A DNA stretch of 64,000 nucleotides, from the NCBI GenBank assembly GCA_958295935.1, contig OY282385.1, positions 1,302,001 to 1,366,000 of the forward strand, in the 5' to 3' direction. This DNA comes from an uncultured Dehalococcoidia bacterium (lineage in GTDB: Bacteria > Chloroflexota > Dehalococcoidia > Lucifugimonadales > Lucifugimonadaceae). The position numbers and the translations under genes were made by a program. Under the pieces are notes generated by a model. It searched no databases, was not told where the DNA came from, and saw only the letters and a program-made list of their open reading frames with translations. Below, piece after piece: positions 52,159 through 60,655 of this stretch. Each line of letters starts with the position of its first letter. Position 1 is the first letter of the stretch.

Positions 52159-52190
52159 AAGGCCCGATCGCGAACTGGGCCTTCCTTTCC
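52159..52190. terminator. Bidirectional terminator between tatA and tatC
   Basis: Inverted repeat AAGGCCC/GGGCCTT (52159-52165 and 52177-52183) with an 11-nt loop, followed on the plus strand by CCTTTCC and on the minus strand by a TTTTCGAG run. It sits between two convergent gene ends. Confidence 0.7.
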
Positions 52191-52217
52191 AAACGCAAAA
52201 CCCACCCCTACGGTCCG

Positions 52218-52997
52218 TCAGCCGGTTCCAACGGGAGGCATCGGCTCACTGGCCGCAGCCTCAGTACCACGCGTTCGTCCGCGCTCCCCAATTTTGCCGA
52301 GCCAGTAACCCGCCTCGAAAAGAACGATTATCGGCAAGGCTACCAACGACTGGTTGACTGGGTCGAAGGTCGGAGTGATGGCAGCCCCCAGCACGAACGC
52401 CAATAAAACCGCCCACCTGCGTTGACGACCAAGCCAGCGAGTGCTCACCACGCCGATGCGCGTAAGAAAGAATATGACGATAGGCAATTCGAATATCAGA
52501 CCCATCCAGAACAGAAGCGTTACCATCAGGTTGACGTAAGAGCCGATGCGTATCAGCGGCGTGGCAACGTCGCCGCCGAACGAGAGCAAAAAGTCGATGG
52601 CAGGCGGCAGCAGAACGTAGTACGAGAACGCTACGCCGGAGGCAAAGGCGATCAGACCACCCACGATGAGCAGGTACAGGTACCTGCGCTCTGTTCGCGT
52701 AAGGCCGGGACGCAGAAACATCACCGCCTGCCACAGCAGGAACGGTAACGAAAGAGCAAAGCCCGTCAGAACGGAAACCTTGGCAGTCGCGCCCCAAAAT
52801 TCTGTCAACTCAGTAAAGATAGGCTTGCCTGCAGTCGTGGGATTCAGAGCCTCGGCAGGTAGCAGCAGAAACCCCAGGATCCAACGGTGAAAGACGAACG
52901 CTATAATCGTCATCGCCACCAGCACGACCACCCAGCGAATCATGCGCGATTTGATCTCGCCCAAGTGGTCCGTGATCAACATGGGACTATCGTTCAT
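52218..52997 (-). CDS. tatC: Sec-independent protein translocase TatC
   Basis: 259 aa with six predicted membrane helices and TatC motifs: DHLGEIKSRMI (HLxELR-like), FLRPGLTRTERRYLY (the FxxPGLxxxE receptor loop), FELPIVIFFLTRIGVVS and TPTFDPVNQ. It recognises twin-arginine signal peptides together with TatB. The start overlaps the tatB stop by 4 nt (52994-52997), so the pair is translationally coupled. Confidence 0.95.
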   Translation of the reverse strand: MNDSPMLITDHLGEIKSRMIRWVVVLVAMTIIAFVFHRWILGFLLLPAEALNPTTAGKPIFTELTEFWGATAKVSVLTGFALSLPFLLWQAVMFLRPGLTRTERRYLYLLIVGGLIAFASGVAFSYYVLLPPAIDFLLSFGGDVATPLIRIGSYVNLMVTLLFWMGLIFELPIVIFFLTRIGVVSTRWLGRQRRWAVLLAFVLGAAITPTFDPVNQSLVALPIIVLFEAGYWLGKIGERGRTRGTEAAASEPMPPVGTG

Positions 52998-53326
52998 GTT
53001 TCGCGCTCCGAACGGCCTTCAAACGTTTGGTCAGAGGCCGGAGGACCGCTCACTCTCGAAGCGCGATCCCCGCCCGGTCGCGCTCGACTCGATACACGAC
53101 CCTCATCACCAAGCCCATCCGTCTGAACGCCCGCCGCCGAACCCACACCCTCCACGTCCACAGCCTCTTTAACCATTTCGGTTAGCTCGTCCCGCTGGCG
53201 CCGCAATTCGCCCAACGCCTTGGCAGTAGCGCGCGCGCCTTCTGTCAGACGCTTGGGGCCAAGCAACAGAAACCCCAGCAGCGCAATGACGATAACCTCA
53301 AGACCGCCTATGCCCAGGAAATTCAA
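52994..53326 (-). CDS. tatB: TatB-like translocase subunit
   Basis: 110 aa. It has an N-terminal helix (GIGGLEVIVIALLGFLLLGPKRL) with the E..x..LGP(K/R)LP-type hinge, an amphipathic helix (GARATAKALGELRRQRDELTEM) and a long polar tail. The Glu near the N-terminus, the longer amphipathic region and coupling to tatC favour TatB over a second TatA. Confidence 0.85.
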   Translation of the reverse strand: MNFLGIGGLEVIVIALLGFLLLGPKRLTEGARATAKALGELRRQRDELTEMVKEAVDVEGVGSAAGVQTDGLGDEGRVSSRARPGGDRASRVSGPPASDQTFEGRSERET

Positions 53327-53356
53327 GTTACAACCTTCAGATTCGCACCGCAGCCG

Positions 53357-53956
53357 TCAGCTCGCGTCTCTGTGCCCCGCGCAACGTGTAGACCCGGCCT
53401 CCGGCAGAATCCCTGCGCCTGATAAAAGACGGGACGCAACGCATAGAGGCAGACCCACTACGTTCAGATAGCAACCATCATACGAACTAACCGGCGCAAA
53501 TGTACGATCCTGAATCCCGTACGCACCAGCCTTGTCCAGTGGCAAACCCGATGACACGTAGGACTCGAGCTCTGACAAAGCATAACCGCGGAAATGCACC
53601 CGCGTGCTCTGATATCCGCTCCGCACAAGCCCCGCAGAGACTACGCACACACCGGTAATCACATTATGCTCGCGCCCCCGAAGCCTCAGAAGCATACGAC
53701 GCGCTTCCTCTGAACAACCCGGCTTGCCAAGCATCTCACCGTCCACCACGACCGACGTGTCCGCGGCGATAACCACCCGGCCCGGAAACCTTGCACTCAC
53801 ACACGTCGCCTTGGATTCTGCGATCCCAACCACAACTCCGACAGAATCTCCATCAAGCGCCCTCTGCTCATCAATTCCGGAAGCCGCCTGCATGAACCGG
53901 TACCCCGCTCTCTCCAAAATAGCTGCCCGCCGAGGAGACACCGAGGCCAGTACCAA
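53357..53956 (-). CDS. maf: Maf-family nucleotide pyrophosphatase
   Basis: About 199 aa. It begins VLASVSPRRAAILERAG (the family's S.SPRR motif), then VIAADTSVVVDGEMLGKP, LRGREHNVITGVCVV and DKAGAYGIQD. These enzymes hydrolyse dTTP/UTP or modified pyrimidine nucleotides. No ATG is available near the conserved start, so I use the TTG at 53956. The frame is open far upstream, but that part shows no family similarity. It lies about 30 nt upstream of tatB in the same direction. Confidence 0.82.
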   Translation of the reverse strand: MVLASVSPRRAAILERAGYRFMQAASGIDEQRALDGDSVGVVVGIAESKATCVSARFPGRVVIAADTSVVVDGEMLGKPGCSEEARRMLLRLRGREHNVITGVCVVSAGLVRSGYQSTRVHFRGYALSELESYVSSGLPLDKAGAYGIQDRTFAPVSSYDGCYLNVVGLPLCVASRLLSGAGILPEAGSTRCAGHRDAS

Positions 53957-54269
53957 ACGGGTGGTACTTTCATCATAATCCGAGCTTCCGGCGCCAAGAG
54001 ACGGCGCCGCCCAGCGGTCGTCGTCCCTGCGAAAGCTGGAATTACGTGGGAAAGAATGTGGAGCCGGTGCGCACAATGCGAAGAAAGTATAAGCCCACCG
54101 CCCAACTACAAAGAGGACATCCAATGAGCCCTCTCTCAACAGACGAAGGTTAGAGCCTGCCCTTGCGCAGTTCAAGGGATCTGGGTGAACCGAGCGACGC
54201 AGCCCAGTGACCGTCATTCCCATCAACTCGTCCCTCCCGCCAACACCATGAAAACCTCCACAGCGCCGG

Positions 54270-54300
54270 CCACAATTGATCGGCCCTCGCGATACAATCG
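54270..54300 (+). promoter_or_regulatory. Candidate promoter of the hydroxyacid dehydrogenase gene
   Basis: CCACAA (54270-54275), 17-nt spacer, TACAAT (54293-54298), about 95 nt before the TTG start. It shares the 14-mer CTCGCGATACAATC with the candidate rpsT promoter. Confidence 0.4.
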
Positions 54301-54392
54301 CCGCCACGCGACCCGGCGATACGCGGTCCCGCACCGCCAGATCAGGTCGCACACACTAGGACAACACGACCCAAAACCTAGGAACAAAACCA

Positions 54393-55361
54393 TTGACTGA
54401 CGACAAACCCGTTGTTGCCATACCTTCCGACGATCCCCCGCAGTGCCAGGGCTCGCCTTGGATCGACCGGCTCCGACAACGCGCAGAGGTACGGCTCTTT
54501 GCCGACCGACCCGAGGATTTCTCGGAGCAACTGGAACGCGTTCGAGACGCCGTAGCAATCATCAATTCACGAAGCTACGTACAGTGGCCGCGAGAAGCCA
54601 TAGAACAACTACCCAACCTTGGCATGATCACCGTCTGCGGAATTGGAACCGACTCCATAGACCTCGCAGCCACCAAGGAACGCGGAGTCGTCGTCTCCAA
54701 CATCCCGGGCAAGACCGCCCCAGTAGTCGCAGAGCACTCATTCGCAATGATGTGGGCAATAGCCAAACGCCTATCCTGGTACATGGACACCATGCGAGAA
54801 GGCATGTGGACCAAGATGGACGGCGTTCTTCTAGCTGGAAAGACAGTAGGAATCATCGGGACCGGAAACATCGGCGCAGAAATGGCTAGGCTTTGTAGGG
54901 CCGTAGGAATGAACGTCATCGCCTGGACCTTCCACCCCACAGATGAACGCGCCAACGCTATGGGCATAGAATTCGTCGAACTCGATGAACTCCTCGCCCG
55001 CTCCGACGTCGTCAGTATCCACCTGAGGCAGACTCCCGAGACTCATCACATGCTGGGCGAAAGAGAACTAGCCTTGATGAAACCCGGCGCGTTGCTCGTC
55101 AACGTTGCAAGGGGACCTATAGTAGACGAAATCGCCATGATCAGCGCTCTCAACTCCGGCCACCTAGGTGGCGCCGCACTCGACGTGTTCGAGGAGGAAC
55201 CCCTGCCCGCAGACCATCCCCTTCTGCTCTGCGAGCACGTGACCCTCACCCCTCACATAGCCGACATGACCCCGGAGGGGTTGGAACTGCTAAATCAGGG
55301 TGTGGTCGAAAACACACTGGCCTTCCTCGACGGCAAGCCGCAAAATATCGTAAATCCATAA
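54393..55361 (+). CDS. D-2-hydroxyacid dehydrogenase (phosphoglycerate dehydrogenase-like)
   Basis: 322 aa from a TTG start with AGGA upstream. The NAD-binding motif GTGNIG lies at 156-161. The catalytic triad is Arg 240 (VNVARGP), Glu 269 (FEEEP) and His 288 (TPHIADMT). These enzymes reduce 2-keto acids to D-2-hydroxy acids or the reverse. There is no C-terminal ACT domain, so it is not a typical SerA. The following Gfo/Idh/MocA gene suggests a small catabolic cluster, and the substrate is open. Confidence 0.88.
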   Translation: MTDDKPVVAIPSDDPPQCQGSPWIDRLRQRAEVRLFADRPEDFSEQLERVRDAVAIINSRSYVQWPREAIEQLPNLGMITVCGIGTDSIDLAATKERGVVVSNIPGKTAPVVAEHSFAMMWAIAKRLSWYMDTMREGMWTKMDGVLLAGKTVGIIGTGNIGAEMARLCRAVGMNVIAWTFHPTDERANAMGIEFVELDELLARSDVVSIHLRQTPETHHMLGERELALMKPGALLVNVARGPIVDEIAMISALNSGHLGGAALDVFEEEPLPADHPLLLCEHVTLTPHIADMTPEGLELLNQGVVENTLAFLDGKPQNIVNP

Positions 55362-55456
55362 CACCCTGACGGTCCTGAAGCACACGTAGAATCCCCGACA
55401 GAAACGATTGCACAGAGCAGCCGTAGAAACAGACCACAACTGAAAGGCAAACCTAA

Positions 55457-56470
55457 ATGACCCTGGGAGTCGCAGTCCTCGGAACCGGACGCCTCGGCGG
55501 AAGATACGTCGAGATAGTAAAGGAAACCCCCGGCACGACTATGAAGGTCGTGGCCGAACCCCGTGAGGAGCAGGTCGCTCCGCTCAAGATGAGCCACCCG
55601 GACGTGGACTTCGTGGCAGATTATCGCGAGATCCTGAACCGAGACGACGTACACGTGGTTATAGGCACGCTCCCACACTGGCTGCACAAGCAGGCAAGCA
55701 TAGACGCCGCTCAGAGCGGCAAACACGTTTACCTCGAAAAGCCCATGGCCGTCTACCTCTCCGAATGCGATGAGATGTTGGATGCCGCACGACGCAACGG
55801 CGTCAAACTAATGACAGCGCACACCCAACGATACTTCCCAACAGTGCGGAAGATGAAGGAAATAGCCGATTCCAAACGCTTGGGCGAACTCATCATGGCA
55901 CACGAAATGTGGCACAAGCCCCTAAATCCGGGCGCGAGACCGCCGTGGATGCTCGACCGCACTAAGGGCGGCGGAATGGGACAGATGGACGGAACCCACC
56001 TGATCGACCGACTGCTATGGATCTTCGGCAATGACGTAGCCACGGTCAGCGGCATCACCGACAACTTCTGCTTTCCTAACGTCCACGCCGACGACACAGG
56101 AATGTGCCTCATCCGATGGAAAAGTGGAAAAGCCGCGGTCATCAGCCGCATAGGATGGAAAACCGGCGTCACCCGGTACGGAGCAGAATACTTCTTCACC
56201 GCAGGTCAGGCGAAATACCGCAACGCCTACGGACCGCTGGACGAGCAGGAAACCTCGTTCTGGATAGGAACCGATGAGAAGTGGCGGCCCCAAACCATCG
56301 AGCAACACGACCCCATGACACTGGAATTCAGGGAGTTCGTGGACTCTGTACAGCGCAATGACCATGACACCCCCGTACCGCAACTGCACGGCAGAAACGT
56401 CATGGCAGTCCTAGACGCCTGGGAACGCTCCCATAAATCCGGCTTGGAAGAAACCCCGGACATACGGTAG
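55457..56470 (+). CDS. Gfo/Idh/MocA-family oxidoreductase
   Basis: 337 aa. An N-terminal Rossmann fold (GVAVLGTGRLGGRY) is followed by the family's EKP motif at residues 94-96 (YLEKPMAVYLSECDEML). The C-terminal alpha/beta domain carries RTKGGGMGQMDGTHLIDRLLW, the usual D..(T)H..D active-site segment. It should oxidise or reduce a sugar, inositol or similar polyol with NAD(P). It follows the hydroxyacid dehydrogenase by about 95 nt on the same strand. Confidence 0.88.
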   Translation: MTLGVAVLGTGRLGGRYVEIVKETPGTTMKVVAEPREEQVAPLKMSHPDVDFVADYREILNRDDVHVVIGTLPHWLHKQASIDAAQSGKHVYLEKPMAVYLSECDEMLDAARRNGVKLMTAHTQRYFPTVRKMKEIADSKRLGELIMAHEMWHKPLNPGARPPWMLDRTKGGGMGQMDGTHLIDRLLWIFGNDVATVSGITDNFCFPNVHADDTGMCLIRWKSGKAAVISRIGWKTGVTRYGAEYFFTAGQAKYRNAYGPLDEQETSFWIGTDEKWRPQTIEQHDPMTLEFREFVDSVQRNDHDTPVPQLHGRNVMAVLDAWERSHKSGLEETPDIR

Positions 56471-56490
56471 ACGGAATCCCCAGGTTTGTT

Positions 56491-57189
56491 TCAGTACCCG
56501 GCACCGTAGCCGTCCCGCTCGCGATTGACATCGCCGATCGACAGAGTGTGCGAAGCGTCGTTGATCGAGATTACGGACCAGGCCCCACTGTCGAACCGGA
56601 ACCTCGATATCGAGCAGTTATCGAGCCGCACTCTTCCAGTCAGCCGGTCGTTGAAGCCCATGACGTAGTGAAAAAGGCTCCGCATTGCGTCACCGTGAAA
56701 AACTACGCCGATAGTATGCCGGCCACCGGAGCCTAGCCAGACAGGATTGAACAAGAACTCGTCCTCGATCCAACCTGAGACCCTGCGCTCCACCGACCTG
56801 TAGGACTCACCGTCCGCCGGCTGGAACCACATCCCCTTCATGGCCGCCGACAAGACCACTTCAGGCGTCCACACCTCAGGCAAGCGCCGGCCGCGCCAGG
56901 CAGGAATCTGCCGCTCCATGATCTCATCTACCTGCTCGAACTCCCTGTCCGGCCGGCCCATGCCCCGCAAAATCCCCTCGACGGTTTGAAACGCCCGTAC
57001 CATCGAAGACGAATAGATCCGGTGGAACCGGACCCCATCCTGTGCAAGCCGCCTGCCAAGCGCCTCGGCCTGCCTGTGACCGCGCTCCGTCATCGGCGCG
57101 TCGAAATTTGCCCCTGCCGCCATACCCGAAGCGATGTTCGACTCCGACTCGCCATGCCTCATGAAGTAAAAGTCAAACTCAACAGCCAT
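56491..57189 (-). CDS. Histidine phosphatase family protein
   Basis: 232 aa beginning at the ATG at 57189 with MAVEFDFYFMRHGESESN, the RHGE phosphohistidine motif at residues 11-14. It continues with TERGHRQAEALGRRLA, the second Arg in IYSSSMVRAFQT, and VVFHGDAMRS with the second catalytic His. It belongs to the phosphoglycerate-mutase/phosphatase superfamily; substrate unknown. The frame is open 34 codons upstream, but the family pattern starts at this ATG. Confidence 0.9.
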   Translation of the reverse strand: MAVEFDFYFMRHGESESNIASGMAAGANFDAPMTERGHRQAEALGRRLAQDGVRFHRIYSSSMVRAFQTVEGILRGMGRPDREFEQVDEIMERQIPAWRGRRLPEVWTPEVVLSAAMKGMWFQPADGESYRSVERRVSGWIEDEFLFNPVWLGSGGRHTIGVVFHGDAMRSLFHYVMGFNDRLTGRVRLDNCSISRFRFDSGAWSVISINDASHTLSIGDVNRERDGYGAGY

Positions 57190-57336
57190 GTGAATCAACT
57201 CACCCTTCCTGTGTTCACCGATCGTATGTCCGGTCCATACGCAACCGGGGCGCATGTCGAAGTAACGGGTCCTTGGTAGCAAACGACCCAAATCTCCTGC
57301 TGTTCCATTGTCGGGTCGTCCGGTTAACGATAGTAT

Positions 57337-58338
57337 CGATCAGCCGAGCGCATTTCAGCATGGGGGGAGGAGGAAGCTGCACACACCGATTTCACCGTCG
57401 GGAGTAGATCCCCGCTGAGTAGCCAGACCTTTGATACGCTAACTGCCTGGAAGTCCAGCCCCACCCAAACTGGTCAAAGACAACCGGAATCATACGAATT
57501 CCTGGCGGACTTCAAACTCTTGGTTTTCGATGAGGCGCACCGCTCGGTAACGACCTCCTTCACTTCAGTTATGCAGGAACTTGGCTTGACACGATGGAGA
57601 AGGCAGGATGAATCGTTGCTGATCGGTCTCACCGCGACTCCGTATCGAGGTCATGACGAAGCAGAAACCGAGCGCCTCGTAAATCGGTACAGCAGTAACC
57701 GGCTGGATTCCGGAGCGTTTGCAAGTGATGACCCTGAAGACGTAGTTAGAGAACTACAGGGTATGAGAGTGCTCGCTGAAGCCGATCATGGCACTATCGA
57801 AGGTGGCAAGTTTTCCATGACCCCGGATGAGTTGCGACAGTCCAAACAGACTCCTTGGCTGCCTGAGAGTGTCGAAAACCGAATCGCCCTCGATCCTGGC
57901 CGCACGCAGCGCATCATCGATGCTTACAGGAAACGCGTAGACCCAGACTGGCCCACACTCATCTTCGCCACGTCTGTCGAACATGCGCAGACCATCGCGG
58001 CTTTGCTCACGTCAAAGGGGGTCAAGGCGCGAGCTGTAAGCGGATCCACCGCTCCCTCAGTTCGCCGCCGCATCGTCGAGGAATTTCGGACAGGAGAGGT
58101 AAAGGCGCTTGTAAATTACGGAGTTTTCCGGGAGGGTTTCGACGCGCCAAAGACGCGGGCCATCATCGTTGCACGCCCCGTATACAGCCCCAACCTCTAC
58201 TTCCAGATGATCGGAAGGGGATTGCGCGGTGTCAAGAACGGCGGCAACGACCGGTGCCTGATTCTCAGCGTCAGAGACAACATCGACAACTTCGAGGGGA
58301 AACTTGCGTTCTCTGATCTCGACTGGCTCTGGGCTTGA
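57337..58338 (+). pseudogene. 5'-truncated SF2 (DEAD/DEAH) helicase
   Basis: The frame is open from 57337 and reads LLVFDEAHRS (motif II), LIGLTATPYRG (motif III), PTLIFATSVEHAQTIAALL (motif IV), VNYGVFREGFDAP (motif V) and QMIGRGLRG (motif VI), ending LAFSDLDWLWA. The Walker A segment and everything before it are missing, and no good start codon or ribosome site lies upstream. About two-thirds of a defence- or restriction-type helicase therefore remains. A TTG at 57520 could start a 272-aa fragment that lacks ATP-binding motif I. I read it as a decayed gene. Confidence 0.7.
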
Positions 58339-58484
58339 ACAGCCTGATACTCCCGACGCGGATGCAGTTCAAACACCTCCCTGACGTCACCTCCCCCCAG
58401 CGCTGATTGGCAGCCCGAACCCCGTTATTCAGGCCCAAGCGTTCGCACGTTACGAGGCATCATACCGTGTATGGTTGCCTCACT

Positions 58485-59729
58485 ATGACGTCATTGCCAA
58501 CCTCTGAACTCCTGCCAGACTTCATCCGGCGAAGAGCCCGCGAGGTCGCTGACACGGTGCGCAAGATCAGGGAAGACCTGCACGCCCACCCCGAAATCAG
58601 GTTCCAGGAGCATCGAACCGCCGCACTCTGCGCAACTGAACTCCACCGACTCGGCATGGAAGTACGCACTGGCGTCGGAGGAACCGGAGTCATCGGCATC
58701 CTCCGAGGAAATGCCGGAGACAACCCCGCCGCCGTCGCCTTCAGGGCCGAGATGGACGCTCTCCCCATGGACGACGAGTGCGGACGCCCGTACCAGTCCG
58801 TGAACCCGGGAGCCGCCCACCTGTGCGGTCACGATGGGCACGTGGCCGCCTTGCTCGGCGCAGCGCAGATACTCTCCGAACTTCGGCACGCCATTCGAGG
58901 AAGCGTCAAATTCCTCTTCGAACCCGCCGAGGAGATGACCCCCGCAGGCGAAAAGAGCGGCGCACAAGCCATGATCGAAGACGGCGCCCTACAGGACCCC
59001 GAACCCATAGCCGTCTTCGGCTCCCACTTCTACCCGGAGTGGCCGGCCGGCTCCATCGCCCTGAGGGCCGGCCCCGCGTTCACTGGAAACGACACCGTCC
59101 GCTTGACCATCACCGGCCAAGAGTCGCACGTCGCCGCGCCGCACGCCGGTATCGACGCCATTAACGTCGCCGGACACGTCATCACCGCCCTCCAGGGGCT
59201 AGCCGCCGGCTTCAACATAGAAGAAGCGGTAACCATGCACTTCAGTAAGATCAGCGGAGGCCGTATGCCCAACCTGATCGCAGAGCGAGTAGATCTGGAA
59301 GGCACGTTCCGGATATCCGATGAGACGCTGCGCAACGAGATGCCCGACCGGTTCAACGCCATGGTACGAGGCGTATGCGCCGCCTTCGGCGCAAAGTGTG
59401 AGATCGACTACCGCTCGCGCAACCTGCCGCCCGTTATCTCAACACCGCGAGAAGTCAACATAATGCGCTCCGCCCTGCACGAAACGCTGGGGATCGATAA
59501 AACCATCGAAATGCGCCACCCGAGACTCGCAGCGGACACCATGTTCAACTGGCTCAACCGCAAGCCCGGAGTCTTCTACATGGTCGGCGTCGCCGGAGAG
59601 GACCCCGCAACCCATTATCCATCCCACCACCAACGATTCGACATAGCTCCGGAAACATGGCCCGCGTCCGTTTCCGCCATAGCGATTACCGCCATTCGCT
59701 ACCTGGAGCAGGCGGGCAGCAAGCCTTAA
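58485..59729 (+). CDS. M20-family amidohydrolase (hippurate/IAA-amino-acid hydrolase type)
   Basis: 414 aa. The N-terminus (VRKIREDLHAHPEIRFQEHRTA) and metal-binding motifs are typical of M20D peptidases: HLCGHDGHVA, FLFEPAEEMTPAGEKSGA (the EE pair), FGSHFYPEWPAGSIALRAGP, and the lid-domain His in ESHVAAPHAGIDAI. It cleaves N-acyl amino acids or related amides with two metal ions. I chose the ATG at 58485; the upstream extension has no similarity. The HpcH/HpaI aldolase gene follows by about 20 nt and is probably co-transcribed. Confidence 0.9.
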   Translation: MTSLPTSELLPDFIRRRAREVADTVRKIREDLHAHPEIRFQEHRTAALCATELHRLGMEVRTGVGGTGVIGILRGNAGDNPAAVAFRAEMDALPMDDECGRPYQSVNPGAAHLCGHDGHVAALLGAAQILSELRHAIRGSVKFLFEPAEEMTPAGEKSGAQAMIEDGALQDPEPIAVFGSHFYPEWPAGSIALRAGPAFTGNDTVRLTITGQESHVAAPHAGIDAINVAGHVITALQGLAAGFNIEEAVTMHFSKISGGRMPNLIAERVDLEGTFRISDETLRNEMPDRFNAMVRGVCAAFGAKCEIDYRSRNLPPVISTPREVNIMRSALHETLGIDKTIEMRHPRLAADTMFNWLNRKPGVFYMVGVAGEDPATHYPSHHQRFDIAPETWPASVSAIAITAIRYLEQAGSKP

Positions 59730-59749
59730 CATTCCCAAAGGACGGTCAG

Positions 59750-60580
59750 ATGGACTCAAGAGCGATCAAGAAACGGCTAGCCGACGGCGGCACCGTCTTC
59801 GGCACCATGTTCGACTTCATCATCAACCCCCAATGGGCCCAGGTCGTCGCCGCAAGCACGCTCGATTACGTCGTCATCGACACCGAGCACGGCTCACGCG
59901 ACCGCTCCCAAATGGCGTCGCTGGCCATCATGTGCAAGTTCGCCGAAGTAGCGCCGATCATTCGCATCGCATCGCCAGACCCGGTGCTGGTCGCAATGGC
60001 CCTGGACGCCGGCGCAGACGGAGTACTCGTCCCCTATTGCGAAAAGGTCGCAGACGTGCGGGCGTGCATAGCCGCCGCCAAACTGCACCCGCTCAAGGGA
60101 GAGTACCTGGACCGGGCGTTCGATACCGGCCTCTTTCCAAGCGAAAAATCCAAACGTTATCTCCAGAACCTGCACAAGGACCATCTCATAATCATCGGCA
60201 TCGAGAGCGAACCGGCCCTGAACCGACTTGATGAAATCCTGGACGTCGGAAATATCGACGGCCTATTCGTAGGCCCAAACGACCTGACCACCTCACTGGG
60301 CGTACCCGACGAGCTGGACCACGAGTCCTACGTCAACGCCCTGCGAACGATCGTCCGCAAGGCGGAGAGCCGGAAGGTGCCGGTCATGATCCACCACGAC
60401 CAACTGGAAGATTCCATCCGCGCCATAGAAATCGGTGCGCGTTTCGTCCTGCACACCTACGACGCAGGCATCATGGCCAGAGCCTACCAAACCGAGTTCG
60501 CAGAGCTGCGCAGAGTCGTTACCCATATCCGCGGCGAAACCTTCCGCACAGAAGGCGCAAGCCGTATCCAGACAGTGTGA
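59750..60580 (+). CDS. HpcH/HpaI aldolase family protein
   Basis: 276 aa from an ATG with AAAGGA 7 nt upstream. Class II pyruvate-aldolase features are present: VFGTMFDFIINPQWAQVVAA, DYVVIDTEHGSRDRSQM, GADGVLVPYCEKVADVRA, IIGIESEPALNRLDEIL (metal-binding Glu) and IDGLFVGPNDLTTSLGV (metal-binding Asp region). It should cleave a 2-keto-4-hydroxy acid into pyruvate and an aldehyde, or a citramalyl-type substrate. It pairs with the M20 hydrolase. Confidence 0.9.
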   Translation: MDSRAIKKRLADGGTVFGTMFDFIINPQWAQVVAASTLDYVVIDTEHGSRDRSQMASLAIMCKFAEVAPIIRIASPDPVLVAMALDAGADGVLVPYCEKVADVRACIAAAKLHPLKGEYLDRAFDTGLFPSEKSKRYLQNLHKDHLIIIGIESEPALNRLDEILDVGNIDGLFVGPNDLTTSLGVPDELDHESYVNALRTIVRKAESRKVPVMIHHDQLEDSIRAIEIGARFVLHTYDAGIMARAYQTEFAELRRVVTHIRGETFRTEGASRIQTV

Positions 60581-60655
60581 CCTTAACCAGGGCCCAGCCC
60601 TAATCTGCCTCTACAAACGCCGCTCCCCAGCCTCAGGCCGCCAGAAGTGTCTGCC

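Noticed and set aside
53797-54105. Minus-strand ORF starting MGGGLILSSH upstream of maf
   Set aside because: It overlaps the maf coding frame and has no recognisable features.
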